From positions 1,488,001 through 1,552,000 of the forward strand of contig NZ_LR134356.1 in assembly GCF_900637195.1 (NCBI RefSeq): a stretch of 64,000 nucleotides of DNA. The letters run 5' to 3'. Shown here piece after piece: positions 1 to 9,671 of the stretch; the first letter of the stretch is position 1, and every line of letters begins with the position of its first letter. Source of the stretch: Mycolicibacterium aurum. Lineage in GTDB: Bacteria; Actinomycetota; Actinomycetes; Mycobacteriales; Mycobacteriaceae. The notes below the pieces were generated by a model. It searched no databases. It saw nothing but the letters and a program-made list of their open reading frames with translations, and was not told the origin of the DNA. A program made the translations under genes and the position numbers.

Positions 1-2
1 AA

Positions 3-947
3 CTCTCGGCGGGTGTCAGCCTGGCCATCACCGCGCTCAAGGTGGCGGTGGTGTTGCTGGTGATCACCGTCGGCGCGTTCTACATCAAGACCGAGAACTT
101 CTCGCCGTTCGTGCCGGCCCCGGAACCCGGTGAGGGCGGATCGGGTGCGGAACAGTCGCTGTTCTCACTGCTCACCGGCGCCGAGGGCAGCAGCTACGGG
201 TGGTACGGACTGCTGGCCGGCGCGTCGATCGTGTTCTTCGCGTTCATCGGCTTCGACATCGTCGCCACCACCGCTGAGGAGACCAAGAACCCGCAGCGGG
301 ACGTGCCGCGCGGCATCCTGGCGTCGCTCGGCATCGTCACCGTGCTCTACGTCGCGGTGGCCGTGGTGTTGACTGGGATGGTCAGCTACAAGGAATTGCG
401 GGACGCCGAGACGCAGAACCTGGCGACGGCGTTCTCGCTGAACGGGGTCGACTGGGCGGCGAAGGTGATCTCCATCGGCGCGCTGGCCGGGTTGACCACC
501 GTCGTGATCGTGCTGGTGCTGGGGCAGACGCGGGTGTTATTCGCGATGTCGCGGGATGGGCTGCTGCCGACGCAGCTGGCCAAGACCGGCGGACGGGGCA
601 CCCCGGTGCGCATCACGCTGATCGTCGGCGTCGTCGTCGCGATCACCGCCACCGTGTTCCCGATCGACAAGCTCGAAGAGATGGTCAACATCGGCACGCT
701 GTTCGCGTTCGTCCTGGTGTCGGCGGGTGTGATCGTGCTGCGGCGCAACCGTCCCGACCTCAAGCGAGGCTTCCGCACGCCGTTTGTCCCCGTGCTGCCG
801 ATCCTCGCGATCATCGCGTGTGTCTGGCTGATGCTGAACCTGACCGGGCTGACCTGGATCCGGTTCGGGCTCTGGATGGCGCTCGGCGTCGTCGTCTACT
901 TCGTCTACGGCCGCAGGCACTCGCTGCTGGCCCAGCGCGCCAAGTAG
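3..947 (+). CDS. Amino-acid permease (APC family), C-terminal part
   Basis: The gene is open from the left edge of the window, so only the last 314 residues are visible. They show repeated long hydrophobic segments separated by short loops, including GIASLG- and ALAGLTTVV-type helices and a stretch reading FAFIGFDIVATTAEETKNPQ. That last pattern is typical of the cationic amino-acid transporter branch of the APC superfamily, in the helix that helps line the substrate site. The product should be an inner-membrane amino-acid transporter. By order it matches Rv3253c of M. tuberculosis (from memory), which sits next to the alkB operon. The substrate cannot be read from the sequence. Confidence 0.85.
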   Translation, partial: LSAGVSLAITALKVAVVLLVITVGAFYIKTENFSPFVPAPEPGEGGSGAEQSLFSLLTGAEGSSYGWYGLLAGASIVFFAFIGFDIVATTAEETKNPQRDVPRGILASLGIVTVLYVAVAVVLTGMVSYKELRDAETQNLATAFSLNGVDWAAKVISIGALAGLTTVVIVLVLGQTRVLFAMSRDGLLPTQLAKTGGRGTPVRITLIVGVVVAITATVFPIDKLEEMVNIGTLFAFVLVSAGVIVLRRNRPDLKRGFRTPFVPVLPILAIIACVWLMLNLTGLTWIRFGLWMALGVVVYFVYGRRHSLLAQRAK

Positions 948-961
948 GGCCTCCTCCTTTT

Positions 962-1215
962 CTCCGCGAGCGCGCGTGTCTGTACGGCGACACGCCGCGC
1001 AAAGCTGGCACGGGGCGCGCGCTCGTCGCTGACGAGCGCGCGCCTTCTGCTGTGCCGGTCTTTTCGATGCCGGTCTTGTCGATCGATGACGCCCGACGGC
1101 TGACCGCGCGCCGCGCGTCGGGTTCGTGCACGCTGCGCGCTTTCGGCGCCGACGAGCGCACGTAGACGCACGCGACACACCGCAGGAGGGCGGGCAGACA
1201 CGCGCGCTCGCGGAG
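962..1215. repeat. 21-bp perfect inverted repeat bracketing about 250 bp
   Basis: The left arm at 962-982 reads CTCCGCGAGCGCGCG then TGTCTG. The right arm at 1195-1215 is its exact reverse complement. The arms enclose GC-rich DNA rich in smaller palindromes. No target-site duplication was found next to the arms and no coding capacity lies between them. It could be a small non-autonomous element or a degenerate intergenic repeat. The related string CTCGCGGAG recurs in the spacer before the TetR gene near 3014. Confidence 0.7.
1014..1044. terminator. Perfect 14-bp hairpin downstream of the permease
   Basis: GGCGCGCGCTCGTC pairs perfectly with GACGAGCGCGCGCC across a 3-nt loop. It lies 67 bp after the permease stop. 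There is no clear U-tract, so it is either a mycobacterial-style hairpin terminator or part of the surrounding repeat block. Confidence 0.45.
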
Positions 1216-1242
1216 CAAGGGAGCTTTACAAAACAATAGTTG

Positions 1243-1276
1243 CTGTCTAGACAGGCGACAAAATGCGTTCTATAGT
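1243..1276 (+). promoter_or_regulatory. Promoter and palindromic operator of the alkB operon
   Basis: A sigma-A-like promoter is visible: -35 TAGACA at 1248-1253, a 17-bp spacer, and -10 TATAGT at 1271-1276. The perfect 12-bp palindrome CTGTCTAGACAG (1243-1254) covers the -35. This is a natural binding site for a TetR-type repressor, and the operon's own TetR gene is the obvious candidate (inference). Confidence 0.6.
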
Positions 1277-1319
1277 CAACTGCAACGGGTGACCGCACTC
1301 ACAGCAAGGAGGCACACGA

Positions 1320-2555
1320 GTGACTACGCGAGAAATTCCGGAAATGTCGCAGGCCGACATCGAGCAGTGGCGCGACAGGAAGCGCTACCTGTGGCTGATG
1401 GGCCTGATCGCCCCCACGGCGCTGTTCGTCGTGATGCCCCTGGTGTGGGCGTTCAACCAATGGGGCTGGCACGGCGCCGCCCAGGTGCCGCTCTGGATCG
1501 GCCCCATCCTGCTCTACATCCTGCTGCCCGCCCTTGATCTCAAGTTCGGGCCCGACGGCCAGAACCCGCCCGACGAGGTGATGGAGCGGCTGGAGAACGA
1601 CAAGTACTACCGCTACTGCACCTACATCTACATCCCGTTCCAGTACGCCAGCGTTATCTTCGGCGCCTACCTGTTCACGGCGTCGGATCTGAGTTGGCTT
1701 GGGTTCGACGGCGGCCTGGCGTGGCCGGCCAAGATCGGTCTGGCGCTGTCTGTCGGCATGCTGGGTGGCGTGGGCATCAACACCGCCCACGAGATGGGAC
1801 ACAAGAAGGACTCGCTGGAGCGGTGGCTGGCCAAGATCACGCTGGCGCAGACCCTCTACGGCCATTTCTACATCGAGCACAACCGCGGCCATCACGTCCG
1901 CGTCGCCACCCCGGAAGACCCGGCGTCGGCCCGATTCGGTGAGACGTTCTGGGAGTTCTTGCCGCGCAGCGTGTTCGGCAGTCTGAAGTCGTCGTGGGAG
2001 CTGGAGGCCAACCGGCTGGAGCGTGCCGGCAAGAGCAAGTGGCACTGGTCCAACGACGTGCTCAATGCGTGGGCGATGTCGGTGGTGCTCTACGGCGCGC
2101 TGATCGCGGTGTTCGGCTGGGCGCTGATCCCCTACATCGTCATCTCGGCAGTGTTCGGCTTCACGCTGCTGGAGACGGTCAACTACCTCGAGCATTACGG
2201 CCTGATGCGGCAGAAACTCGACAGCGGCCGCTATGAGCGCTGCGCCCCGTCGCACAGCTGGAACTCCGACCACATCGTCACCAACCTGTTCCTCTACCAC
2301 CTGCAGCGGCACAGCGACCACCACGCGAACCCGACCCGGCGCTACCAGACGCTGCGCAGCATGGAGGGCGCCCCGAATCTGCCCAGCGGGTACGCGTCGA
2401 TGATCAGCCTCACGTACTTCCCGCCCCTGTGGCGCAAGGTGATGGACCACCGGGTGCTCGCCCACTACGGCGGCGACATGTCCCGCGTCAACATCCACCC
2501 GCGGGTGCGTGACAGGGTGCTGGCCAAGTACGGAGCCGAGGCGGGCCAGGCATGA
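1320..2555 (+). CDS. alkB: Alkane 1-monooxygenase AlkB
   Basis: This is an integral-membrane non-haem di-iron monooxygenase that hydroxylates the terminal carbon of n-alkanes, with electrons delivered by rubredoxin. The 411-residue product has the family length. It carries the full set of iron-binding histidine boxes: HEMGH at about 157-161, EHNRGHH at 186-192 and HSDHH at 331-335, plus the AlkB-type NYLEHYGL signature at 288-295. Hydrophobic helices precede the first box. The GTG start is set by AAGGAGG at 1306-1312, 7 nt upstream. The stop overlaps the next start by 4 bp (ATGA), so translation is probably coupled to the rubredoxins. Matches Rv3252c by order. Confidence 0.97.
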   Translation: MTTREIPEMSQADIEQWRDRKRYLWLMGLIAPTALFVVMPLVWAFNQWGWHGAAQVPLWIGPILLYILLPALDLKFGPDGQNPPDEVMERLENDKYYRYCTYIYIPFQYASVIFGAYLFTASDLSWLGFDGGLAWPAKIGLALSVGMLGGVGINTAHEMGHKKDSLERWLAKITLAQTLYGHFYIEHNRGHHVRVATPEDPASARFGETFWEFLPRSVFGSLKSSWELEANRLERAGKSKWHWSNDVLNAWAMSVVLYGALIAVFGWALIPYIVISAVFGFTLLETVNYLEHYGLMRQKLDSGRYERCAPSHSWNSDHIVTNLFLYHLQRHSDHHANPTRRYQTLRSMEGAPNLPSGYASMISLTYFPPLWRKVMDHRVLAHYGGDMSRVNIHPRVRDRVLAKYGAEAGQA

Positions 2556-2725
2556 CCGCCTACCGGTGCCCCGGCTGCGACTATGTGTACGACGAGGCCA
2601 AAGGTGAACCCCGCGAAGGGTTTCCGGCCGGAACCACCTGGAGTGACGTCCCCGACGACTGGTGCTGCCCCGACTGCGCGGTACGCGAGAAGGTCGATTT
2701 CGACGAGATTGGAGTAAGGCAATGA
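2552..2725 (+). CDS. rubA1: Rubredoxin 1 (AlkG1-like)
   Basis: A 57-residue rubredoxin that should carry one electron through a single Fe(Cys)4 centre in the alkane hydroxylase chain. The iron ligands are C6-P-G-C9 and C39-P-D-C42, with an extra Cys at 38. Neither cysteine motif is followed by the glycine seen in classical rubredoxins (CPGCD and CPDCA). That fits the AlkG1 class, which in published complementation work does not replace the AlkB electron donor. It starts inside the alkB stop and ends in a 4-bp ATGA overlap with the second rubredoxin. Confidence 0.93.
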   Translation: MTAYRCPGCDYVYDEAKGEPREGFPAGTTWSDVPDDWCCPDCAVREKVDFDEIGVRQ

Positions 2726-2913
2726 GTGGCGACGAGGATTTCAAACTGTTCGTCTGCGTGCAGTGCGGCTTCGAGTACGACGAGGCCAAGGGCTGGCCCG
2801 AGGATGGCATCGCGCCCGGCACCCGCTGGGACGACATCCCCGAGGACTGGAGCTGCCCGGACTGCGGAGCGGCCAAGACGGACTTCGAGATGGTCGAGGT
2901 CGCACGGCCGTGA
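2722..2913 (+). CDS. rubA2: Rubredoxin 2 (AlkG2-like)
   Basis: A 63-residue rubredoxin with the classical ligand pattern C12-V-Q-C15-G and C45-P-D-C48-G and the usual acidic, aromatic core. The CXXCG motifs place it in the AlkG2 class, which passes electrons to AlkB. The start ATG overlaps the stop of the first rubredoxin. The four genes alkB, two rubredoxins and tetR lie in the order known from mycobacteria and other actinomycetes. A 118-bp spacer separates this gene from the regulator. Confidence 0.95.
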   Translation: MSGDEDFKLFVCVQCGFEYDEAKGWPEDGIAPGTRWDDIPEDWSCPDCGAAKTDFEMVEVARP

Positions 2914-3031
2914 GCGCACAGTCATCCGCCACGAGCGTGCGTGACGTTCCCGAAACCGGCGGCGTGTCGGCTGCAGACACTCCTCCGCAAGCGGGTGGTG
3001 CCCCCAACGCTCGCGGAGATGAGGCGGGGCC

Positions 3032-3703
3032 GTGAGCGTCGCCACCGGCACCTTCACGCCGAGAACAGTTATTGTCGCGCGTGTGACCGGGCCCCACGAC
3101 AAGCGCATCACCTACGCCGAAGCGTCGCGGGTGCTGCTGCGCGACTCCATCCTCGACGGGATGCGCGAGTTGCTGCTGACCCGGGACTGGGCCCAGATCA
3201 CGCTGTCCGACGTCGCCAAGGCCGCGGGCATCAGCCGCCAGACGATCTACAACGAGTTCGGATCGCGGCAGGGCCTGGCACAGGGCTACGCGATGCGGCT
3301 GGCCGACAATCTGGTCGACCAGATCAACGACGCGATCAACGGCAACATCGGCGACGTCTACGCCGCGTTCCTGCAGGGCTTCCGCGACTTCTTCGCCGAG
3401 TCCGCCGCCGACCCGCTGGTGATCTCACTGCTGACCGGAACGTCCAAGCCCGACCTGCTGCAGCTCATCACCACCGACAGCGCGCCGATCATCACCCACT
3501 GCTCGGATCGGCTCACCGGGTCGTTCATGAGCAGCTGGGTGCGCTGCAGCCAGGAGGACGCCGGTGTGCTGGCCAGGGCGATCGTCCGGCTGGCGATGAG
3601 CTACATCTCGATGCCGCCGGAGGCCAACCACGATGTGGCGCGGGATCTGGCCCGGCTGATGGAGCCGTTCGCCGCACGCTACGGCGTCATCGAGACGAGC
3701 TAG
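3032..3703 (+). CDS. TetR-family regulator of the alkane operon
   Basis: A 223-residue TetR-type repressor. The N-terminal helix-turn-helix reads TLSDVAKAAGISRQTIYNEF (about residues 56-75), followed by a helical ligand domain. It is the last gene of the alk cluster and corresponds by order to Rv3249c. The likely role is sensing alkane-derived fatty acids and repressing the promoter at 1243-1276 (inference). The start is uncertain: GTG 3032 is used here, but GTG 3083 would remove 17 residues and begin just before the conserved region. The last 4 bp (CTAG) are shared with the stop of the convergent MFS gene. Confidence 0.88.
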   Translation: MSVATGTFTPRTVIVARVTGPHDKRITYAEASRVLLRDSILDGMRELLLTRDWAQITLSDVAKAAGISRQTIYNEFGSRQGLAQGYAMRLADNLVDQINDAINGNIGDVYAAFLQGFRDFFAESAADPLVISLLTGTSKPDLLQLITTDSAPIITHCSDRLTGSFMSSWVRCSQEDAGVLARAIVRLAMSYISMPPEANHDVARDLARLMEPFAARYGVIETS

Positions 3704-5019
3704 CGAGGTCGCCGTCGCGCGGACTCTGAGGTCGGCGCACCACGATGTCGGCGCACCACGATGTCGCTGCGCCACCGCAGGAAGATCGCGACGGCGACGA
3801 CTGCGATCGCGCCGCTGACCAGATGTGAGGCCGCGTAGCCGTATTCGCTCACGATGGTGCCCGCCACCACGTTGCTCAGCGATGCGCGGATGCCCTGCAT
3901 GGTCATGACCGCCGCGAAACCCACGTTGAACCGGCCTGTCCCGGCCAGCAGGCGTTCGACGGCGACCGGCGTGACGATCCCGATCAGACCCGCGCCGACG
4001 CCGTCGAGCATCTGCACCGGGAAGATCGACCAGAAGCCGGTCTGGGTGCCGGCGATCAGGCCGCGAATTGGCAGCGCGCACAACGCCGTCAGCATCACCG
4101 CGGCCAGGCCGAAGCGGCCGATGAGATACGGCGTCGCCAGCGCGACGGCGACCATCGTCACCTGTGCCACGCCGGTGATGATCGCCGTCGTGCGGAACGG
4201 TGTGCCCAACTCGATGGCGAACTGCTGGGCCACCAGCCTGCTCATCGGCGCATTGCCGAAGTGGAACATCAGCAGCAGGACCGACAGCAGCACCAGGCCA
4301 GGCGTGGAGATCAGCACCTTCAAGCCCGACGGCGCGTCGGTGTCGTCGGTGTCGGATTCGGACAGTCCACGGGCAGTCTGGTGATCGATGCCCTTCGGGT
4401 TGATACAGCCGGCGGCGATCACCGCGGCGACGGCGGTCAGCAGCATCAGCCACACGATCGCCTGCTCGCCGTACAGCGACACGGTGATGAACACCGCGGC
4501 CAGTGACACCACGTTGCCCGCGTGGTTCCAGACCTCGTTACGGGAGACCTGCCCGCTGAACAGCTTCTGGCCGACCAGCCCGAGCGTGAGACCCATCAGC
4601 GCGGGACCGATGACGGCGCCCACCACCGCGGTGCCGATCTGACCGACCCACACGATCGTCGGGGTGGGCGCGGCCAGCGTCAGCAGCGCGACCGCCGTGA
4701 CCACGACGACCGGTATGGCCACCAGGGCCCGCTTGTAGCGGGTGCCGTCCACCAGGGCGCCGAACATCGGCGTCGCGACCAGCCCGATGAGCCCGCCGAC
4801 CGTCGCGATCGCACCCAGCGCCATCGACGACCACCCCCGGGTCGCCAGGAACGCGTCCAGGAAGGGACCGAGGCCGTCCCTGGCGTCGGCGAGGAAGAAG
4901 TTCAGAGCCGCCAGGGCCACCAGAGATCGCCTCGTCAGGCCCGTCGACTCCGATGCCACCGCACACCACCTGTTCCCCGAATTGGCGTGGCGGTTTACCC
5001 CCGGCGAATCGGCCGTCAA
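3700..5019 (-). CDS. MFS transporter
   Basis: A 439-residue membrane protein with about twelve hydrophobic segments. Between the early helices it has an MFS-type loop ([12 protein letters not shown]), and a charged central loop (SESDTDDTD) separates the two halves. It is a secondary transporter of unknown substrate. ATG 5019 gives a polar 20-residue leader, and GTG 4959 is a plausible shorter start directly before the first helix. The tail is odd: a 16-bp exact tandem duplication (3731-3762) lies inside the last codons and, not being a multiple of three, determines the final reading frame. The gene is absent at this place in M. tuberculosis (from memory), so it is probably an insertion. Confidence 0.88.
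   Translation of the reverse strand: MTADSPGVNRHANSGNRWCAVASESTGLTRRSLVALAALNFFLADARDGLGPFLDAFLATRGWSSMALGAIATVGGLIGLVATPMFGALVDGTRYKRALVAIPVVVVTAVALLTLAAPTPTIVWVGQIGTAVVGAVIGPALMGLTLGLVGQKLFSGQVSRNEVWNHAGNVVSLAAVFITVSLYGEQAIVWLMLLTAVAAVIAAGCINPKGIDHQTARGLSESDTDDTDAPSGLKVLISTPGLVLLSVLLLMFHFGNAPMSRLVAQQFAIELGTPFRTTAIITGVAQVTMVAVALATPYLIGRFGLAAVMLTALCALPIRGLIAGTQTGFWSIFPVQMLDGVGAGLIGIVTPVAVERLLAGTGRFNVGFAAVMTMQGIRASLSNVVAGTIVSEYGYAASHLVSGAIAVVAVAIFLRWRSDIVVRRHRGAPTSESARRRPR
3731..3762. repeat. 16-bp tandem duplication at the 3' end of the MFS gene
   Basis: GTCGGCGCACCACGAT occurs twice head to tail (3731-3746, 3747-3762) and is followed by a degenerate third start (GTCGCTGCGCCACC). On the coding minus strand the first-read copy encodes DIVVRR and the second, in a shifted frame, HRGAPT. 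Confidence 0.9.
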
Positions 5020-5238
5020 ACAGCCCGGATGGTGACGTCACATCCTCATTCGCTACGGTGGTGCAGGACCCTCTGGCCGGCAGAGCGCGATACGCGCCTG
5101 TCCCGCGAGCCCGCAGGCTGGGGGAGTCGGCGCGGAAGTCCGTGCGCGGCCGAGATGTATTCGCCGCCGCCCGGCCCGCGCACTCACCGGCAACTACAGT
5201 CCGCCACGCGGCGACTGACACGTGACAAGGGGCTCTAC

Positions 5239-6705
<1,467 letters not shown>

Positions 6706-6706
6706 C

Positions 6707-7186
6707 GTGTCGAGACGCTGGAGAGCGGCGACGCTCGGACTCGCGCTGGCCCTGACGTCATGTCAGGGCCAGCCGTCCGAGGAGCCGGAGGTGGTCACCT
6801 CGTCTCGGCCGGCGCCCGAGGTGCGCCACGACACCGAGGAGCTGGCCCGGACGTTCCCGGCGCTCGGCACCCCGGTGTCCGCGTCATGGATCATCTGGAA
6901 CAATTCCAGCGACGAGTCGTCCAGGCTTCGGCTGGAGTGGATCGACGCCGTCGCGCAGGTGACGCCCGAGACCATGAAAGAGCTTGTGGCGAAGGGCAAT
7001 GCCGAAGACCTCGGGCACCAGCCCGCGGTGCAGAAGATGCTCGAATCCGATTTGCCGCCCGGGCCGTTCCTGACCGGCGTGGAACTGAACATGCGGTTCG
7101 GCGCCGTACGCAGGAGCACGCGGGTGTTCCTGGACCCGCCGCGCGACACGGTCGTGCTGCAGTCCAGCATCGCCGGCTCGGGATGA
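6707..7186 (+). CDS. Putative lipoprotein, hypothetical
   Basis: A 159-residue protein starting at GTG one base after the sahH stop, so probably cotranscribed with it. The N-terminus has a basic start, a short hydrophobic stretch and a lipobox ending LTSC (Cys19). This suggests lipid anchoring on the outer face of the membrane. The remainder is soluble, with an acidic Pro/Glu-rich linker after the lipobox and no motif I recognise. Its stop lies 16 bp from the convergent esterase. No counterpart is known to me at this place in M. tuberculosis. Confidence 0.7.
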   Translation: MSRRWRAATLGLALALTSCQGQPSEEPEVVTSSRPAPEVRHDTEELARTFPALGTPVSASWIIWNNSSDESSRLRLEWIDAVAQVTPETMKELVAKGNAEDLGHQPAVQKMLESDLPPGPFLTGVELNMRFGAVRRSTRVFLDPPRDTVVLQSSIAGSG

Positions 7187-7202
7187 CGCCCGATCTGGCG
7201 CG

Positions 7203-9626
7203 CTAGGCCACCTGCAGCGTCACGTACCGCGCCGAATCCGTGGGCAGTAGGCCGAGTTGGCGGTACACGTTCGATCGCCAGATCGGCGCCTGGGAGTTGA
7301 CCACGATGCCGCCCAACGCCCACCCGTGCATCTGCCCGTCACCGATGACTACCGTGAGGTCGGCCGCCGGATCTTGAGACAACAGCTTGTCGCGGAACGC
7401 CAGTGCGCCGGGATAGAGCTTTTCCGACGTGCCGATGTACACCGTGGTCGGGGGCAGGCCGGTGAGGTCGGCCGCCGAGTACGGGTTCACGCGTGGGTCG
7501 TCCATGTCGAGCTCGCCGTTGAACCGTGGACCCTCACCCGCCGCGTGCCGGGGCAGAATCGGGTCGTCGATGGCGTCGATCGCCGGGCTGCGCAGCGTCA
7601 GGTGCAAAGCGGGGGAGACGAGCACCATCCGTGACGGCCGCGCTTGCGACACCACGCACTGCACGTCAATCCTGCAGCGCTGCACCAATTCCCGCACCAC
7701 CAGCACGGCGTACGAGCCGCCTGAGGAATCTCCGTACAGGCTGACGTTGTCGACGCCGTGGGTGGCGATCAGCGCGGCCAGGTAGTCGGCCATCGGTGGC
7801 ACCAGCGTCGTCGCGGTGCCGGTGCTCTTCGGCGGGGCGAGCGGGTAGATGGGTACCAGGACGGTGGCGCCGGTGTCGCGGGCCATCTGCGCATAGTCCG
7901 ACCAGTGCAGGATGTTGGCCTCGGATTCGAAGCCGCCGCCGTGAAGCGCGACGACGACCTCACCCGACGGCTTGGGGGAGGCGATCTCCCAGATCTTCCA
8001 GCCGTTGTACTGACCTTCGGTGACGTCCAGTCCGCGCATCAGCGGCGCCGGCGGGTCGGTGATGATGGACGCCCCGGCGAGGCCGGTCAGCAGCTTGATG
8101 CCGGTGGTCTCGTTGAGCCAGCGCAGGGTCCGCAGGATCCCGACGACCAGCTGGTCGCTGTACGACGGGGGCCCGGTGACGATGGTCCTGGGCCCGGCGG
8201 CGACGTCGTTGAGGCCGAGTTGGCGGTAGATGTCCGGGCGCACCTTCGGACCCGCCGAGGTGAACGGCAGACCGCCGAGCGCCCAGTCGTGAAACTGTCC
8301 TCGCCCGATGACGGTGGACACCACACCGCCAGCAGCGGACCACTTGTCCTGCAGCGCAATGATGTTCGGCAGCACCGGCTCCAGTTCGCCGACGTAGATT
8401 GTGGTCGGCGGGAGCGCGGCGAGGACCTCGTCGGAGAGGAACAGCGGGCTCACGATCGGATCGGTGAGCTCGACACCGTCGTTCCAGTGACTGCCGGCTG
8501 CGTCGTCCGGGGGGACAGACAGCAGCACCATGCCGGCCGGGACCGGCGTGCCGGCCAGGATGAGCTCGCGCACCGCGGCCAGTATCAGCGTGGATCCTGC
8601 CGAGTCGGCGTAGAGGCTGACGTTCGCGGCGCCGCGTGCGGTGATCTGGTCGGAGATGAAGTGCGCCATCGCGGGTACGACCTGGAGCGCCGTGCCGGCC
8701 TGGGTGCTCGCCCGCGGGTACATCGGCACGATCACCGTCGCACCGGTGTCGCGGGCCATATTGGCGTAGTCCAGCCAATGCGTCACCAACGGTCGCAGGA
8801 TGAAGCCGCCGCCGTGCACGGCGATGACCGTCTTTCCCGTCGGGTTCGGCGGATGGAACTCCCACACGTCCCACGTGCCGCCCGCGACCTCGTACTCGGT
8901 GCGCCGCACGTCAAGCCCGGACCTCACGAACCATGGCGGCCTGGCCCTCTCCAGGAACCGGCCGATCTGGCCGTAGAGGTCGATGCCGACGACGCTGGAG
9001 ACGCTGCGCAGGACCCGCAGGCCCGCGACGACGATCTGGTCGACGAGCGTCGGCTCGTCGGTGTAGCTGAGCGAGTTCGCCGGCATGACGAGGGTCTGAC
9101 TCGCCGGGGCGGGCGTTGGTGCCGGAGCGACCGGGTCGAGGTCGCGACGCGACGCGGCCGTCGTCGTCAGCAGGTGCCCGACCGCGGCGGGCACCGGATC
9201 GTCGTCGTCGACCGGATCTCGGTCGTTGTCCGGGTCCTCGTCGATGTCGATCTCGATGTCGACCGTCACTGCGGCGTCGGCCCCGTCGGCCCCGTCGTCC
9301 TCGGTGACGTCGGCCCCGTTGCCGTCCTCCTCCGGATCGTCGTCGGCGCCGGTGGGGTCATCGGCGGCGACGTCCTCCGAGGCGACGTCCGCTGCAGTCC
9401 GCGAGTCGCTCTCGGAACCCCGCGTCTTCACCCCGTCGTCGCGCGATGCCGGAGCCTCCGACGCCGACGACGAGCTGCCGGTGTCGTCGGCCGACGCGAC
9501 CCCGCACCCCAGTCCCACGAACACCGCCGCGCCGATCCCCGCTGCCACAGCGAAATTCGCGCCTTTGCCGATTCCATCCCCGCCCCGCACTTGTAGAACT
9601 ATGGAGGGTCGGTTCGTGGCAGTCAA
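7203..9626 (-). CDS. Secreted tandem alpha/beta-hydrolase (two HSL-type esterase domains)
   Basis: An 807-residue protein with an N-terminal export signal (hydrophobic 23-46, cleavage likely after ASA). An Asp/Glu-rich low-complexity region follows (about 83-148), then two complete esterase domains of the hormone-sensitive-lipase type. Domain 1 has HGGG at 271-274, nucleophile Ser342 in YADSAGS and catalytic His446. Domain 2 has HGGG at 562-565, Ser634 in GDSSGG and His767. Both keep an acidic candidate (GELEP and GTSEK contexts). The halves are clearly related (ARDTGATV, LPPTT.YVG, YRQLGL in both), so the gene arose by internal duplication. Substrate is probably a carboxylic ester or lipid. 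The start is uncertain: TTG 9626 or an internal GTG at residue 13. Confidence 0.85.
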   Translation of the reverse strand: MTATNRPSIVLQVRGGDGIGKGANFAVAAGIGAAVFVGLGCGVASADDTGSSSSASEAPASRDDGVKTRGSESDSRTAADVASEDVAADDPTGADDDPEEDGNGADVTEDDGADGADAAVTVDIEIDIDEDPDNDRDPVDDDDPVPAAVGHLLTTTAASRRDLDPVAPAPTPAPASQTLVMPANSLSYTDEPTLVDQIVVAGLRVLRSVSSVVGIDLYGQIGRFLERARPPWFVRSGLDVRRTEYEVAGGTWDVWEFHPPNPTGKTVIAVHGGGFILRPLVTHWLDYANMARDTGATVIVPMYPRASTQAGTALQVVPAMAHFISDQITARGAANVSLYADSAGSTLILAAVRELILAGTPVPAGMVLLSVPPDDAAGSHWNDGVELTDPIVSPLFLSDEVLAALPPTTIYVGELEPVLPNIIALQDKWSAAGGVVSTVIGRGQFHDWALGGLPFTSAGPKVRPDIYRQLGLNDVAAGPRTIVTGPPSYSDQLVVGILRTLRWLNETTGIKLLTGLAGASIITDPPAPLMRGLDVTEGQYNGWKIWEIASPKPSGEVVVALHGGGFESEANILHWSDYAQMARDTGATVLVPIYPLAPPKSTGTATTLVPPMADYLAALIATHGVDNVSLYGDSSGGSYAVLVVRELVQRCRIDVQCVVSQARPSRMVLVSPALHLTLRSPAIDAIDDPILPRHAAGEGPRFNGELDMDDPRVNPYSAADLTGLPPTTVYIGTSEKLYPGALAFRDKLLSQDPAADLTVVIGDGQMHGWALGGIVVNSQAPIWRSNVYRQLGLLPTDSARYVTLQVA

Positions 9627-9659
9627 TGTTTGCCTGCGCTAGGCACGGTGGCGCTGGAT

Positions 9660-9665
9660 TAGGCT
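9660..9665 (+). promoter_or_regulatory. -10 element for leaderless tmk
   Basis: TAGGCT lies 6 nt upstream of the GTG start of tmk and no ribosome-binding site is visible. Transcription would begin at or next to the start codon, giving a leaderless mRNA. Confidence 0.5.
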
Positions 9666-9671
9666 CACCCG

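Larger units (their letters stand above)
948..1319. other. 372-bp intergenic region with nested inverted repeats and the alkB promoter
   Basis: No credible gene is seen here. The left two thirds are very GC-rich and carry a 21-bp perfect inverted repeat (962-982 and 1195-1215), an internal hairpin (1014-1044) and a 15-bp imperfect tandem duplication (1053-1082). The right third is AT-richer and holds the promoter and operator of the alkane operon. Confidence 0.8.

Noticed and set aside
962..1215. Interpretation as a proven MITE or insertion-sequence remnant
   Set aside because: The inverted ends are perfect, but I found no target-site duplication, no second copy in the window and no transposase fragment. 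Reported only as a repeat.
4522..5238. Long in-frame upstream extension of sahH
   Set aside because: The frame is open, but the segment lies antisense to the MFS gene and has no homology to SahH. ATG 5239 has a ribosome-binding site and gives the family length.
5020..5238. Possible SAH riboswitch before sahH
   Set aside because: The region holds some paired GC-rich strings, but I could not match the conserved core of the known SAH riboswitch. An RNA covariance search would decide.
7758..9596. 612-codon plus-strand frame opposite the esterase gene
   Set aside because: Arg/Gly/Val-rich shadow with no motif; the minus-strand frame has two intact esterase domains and a signal peptide.
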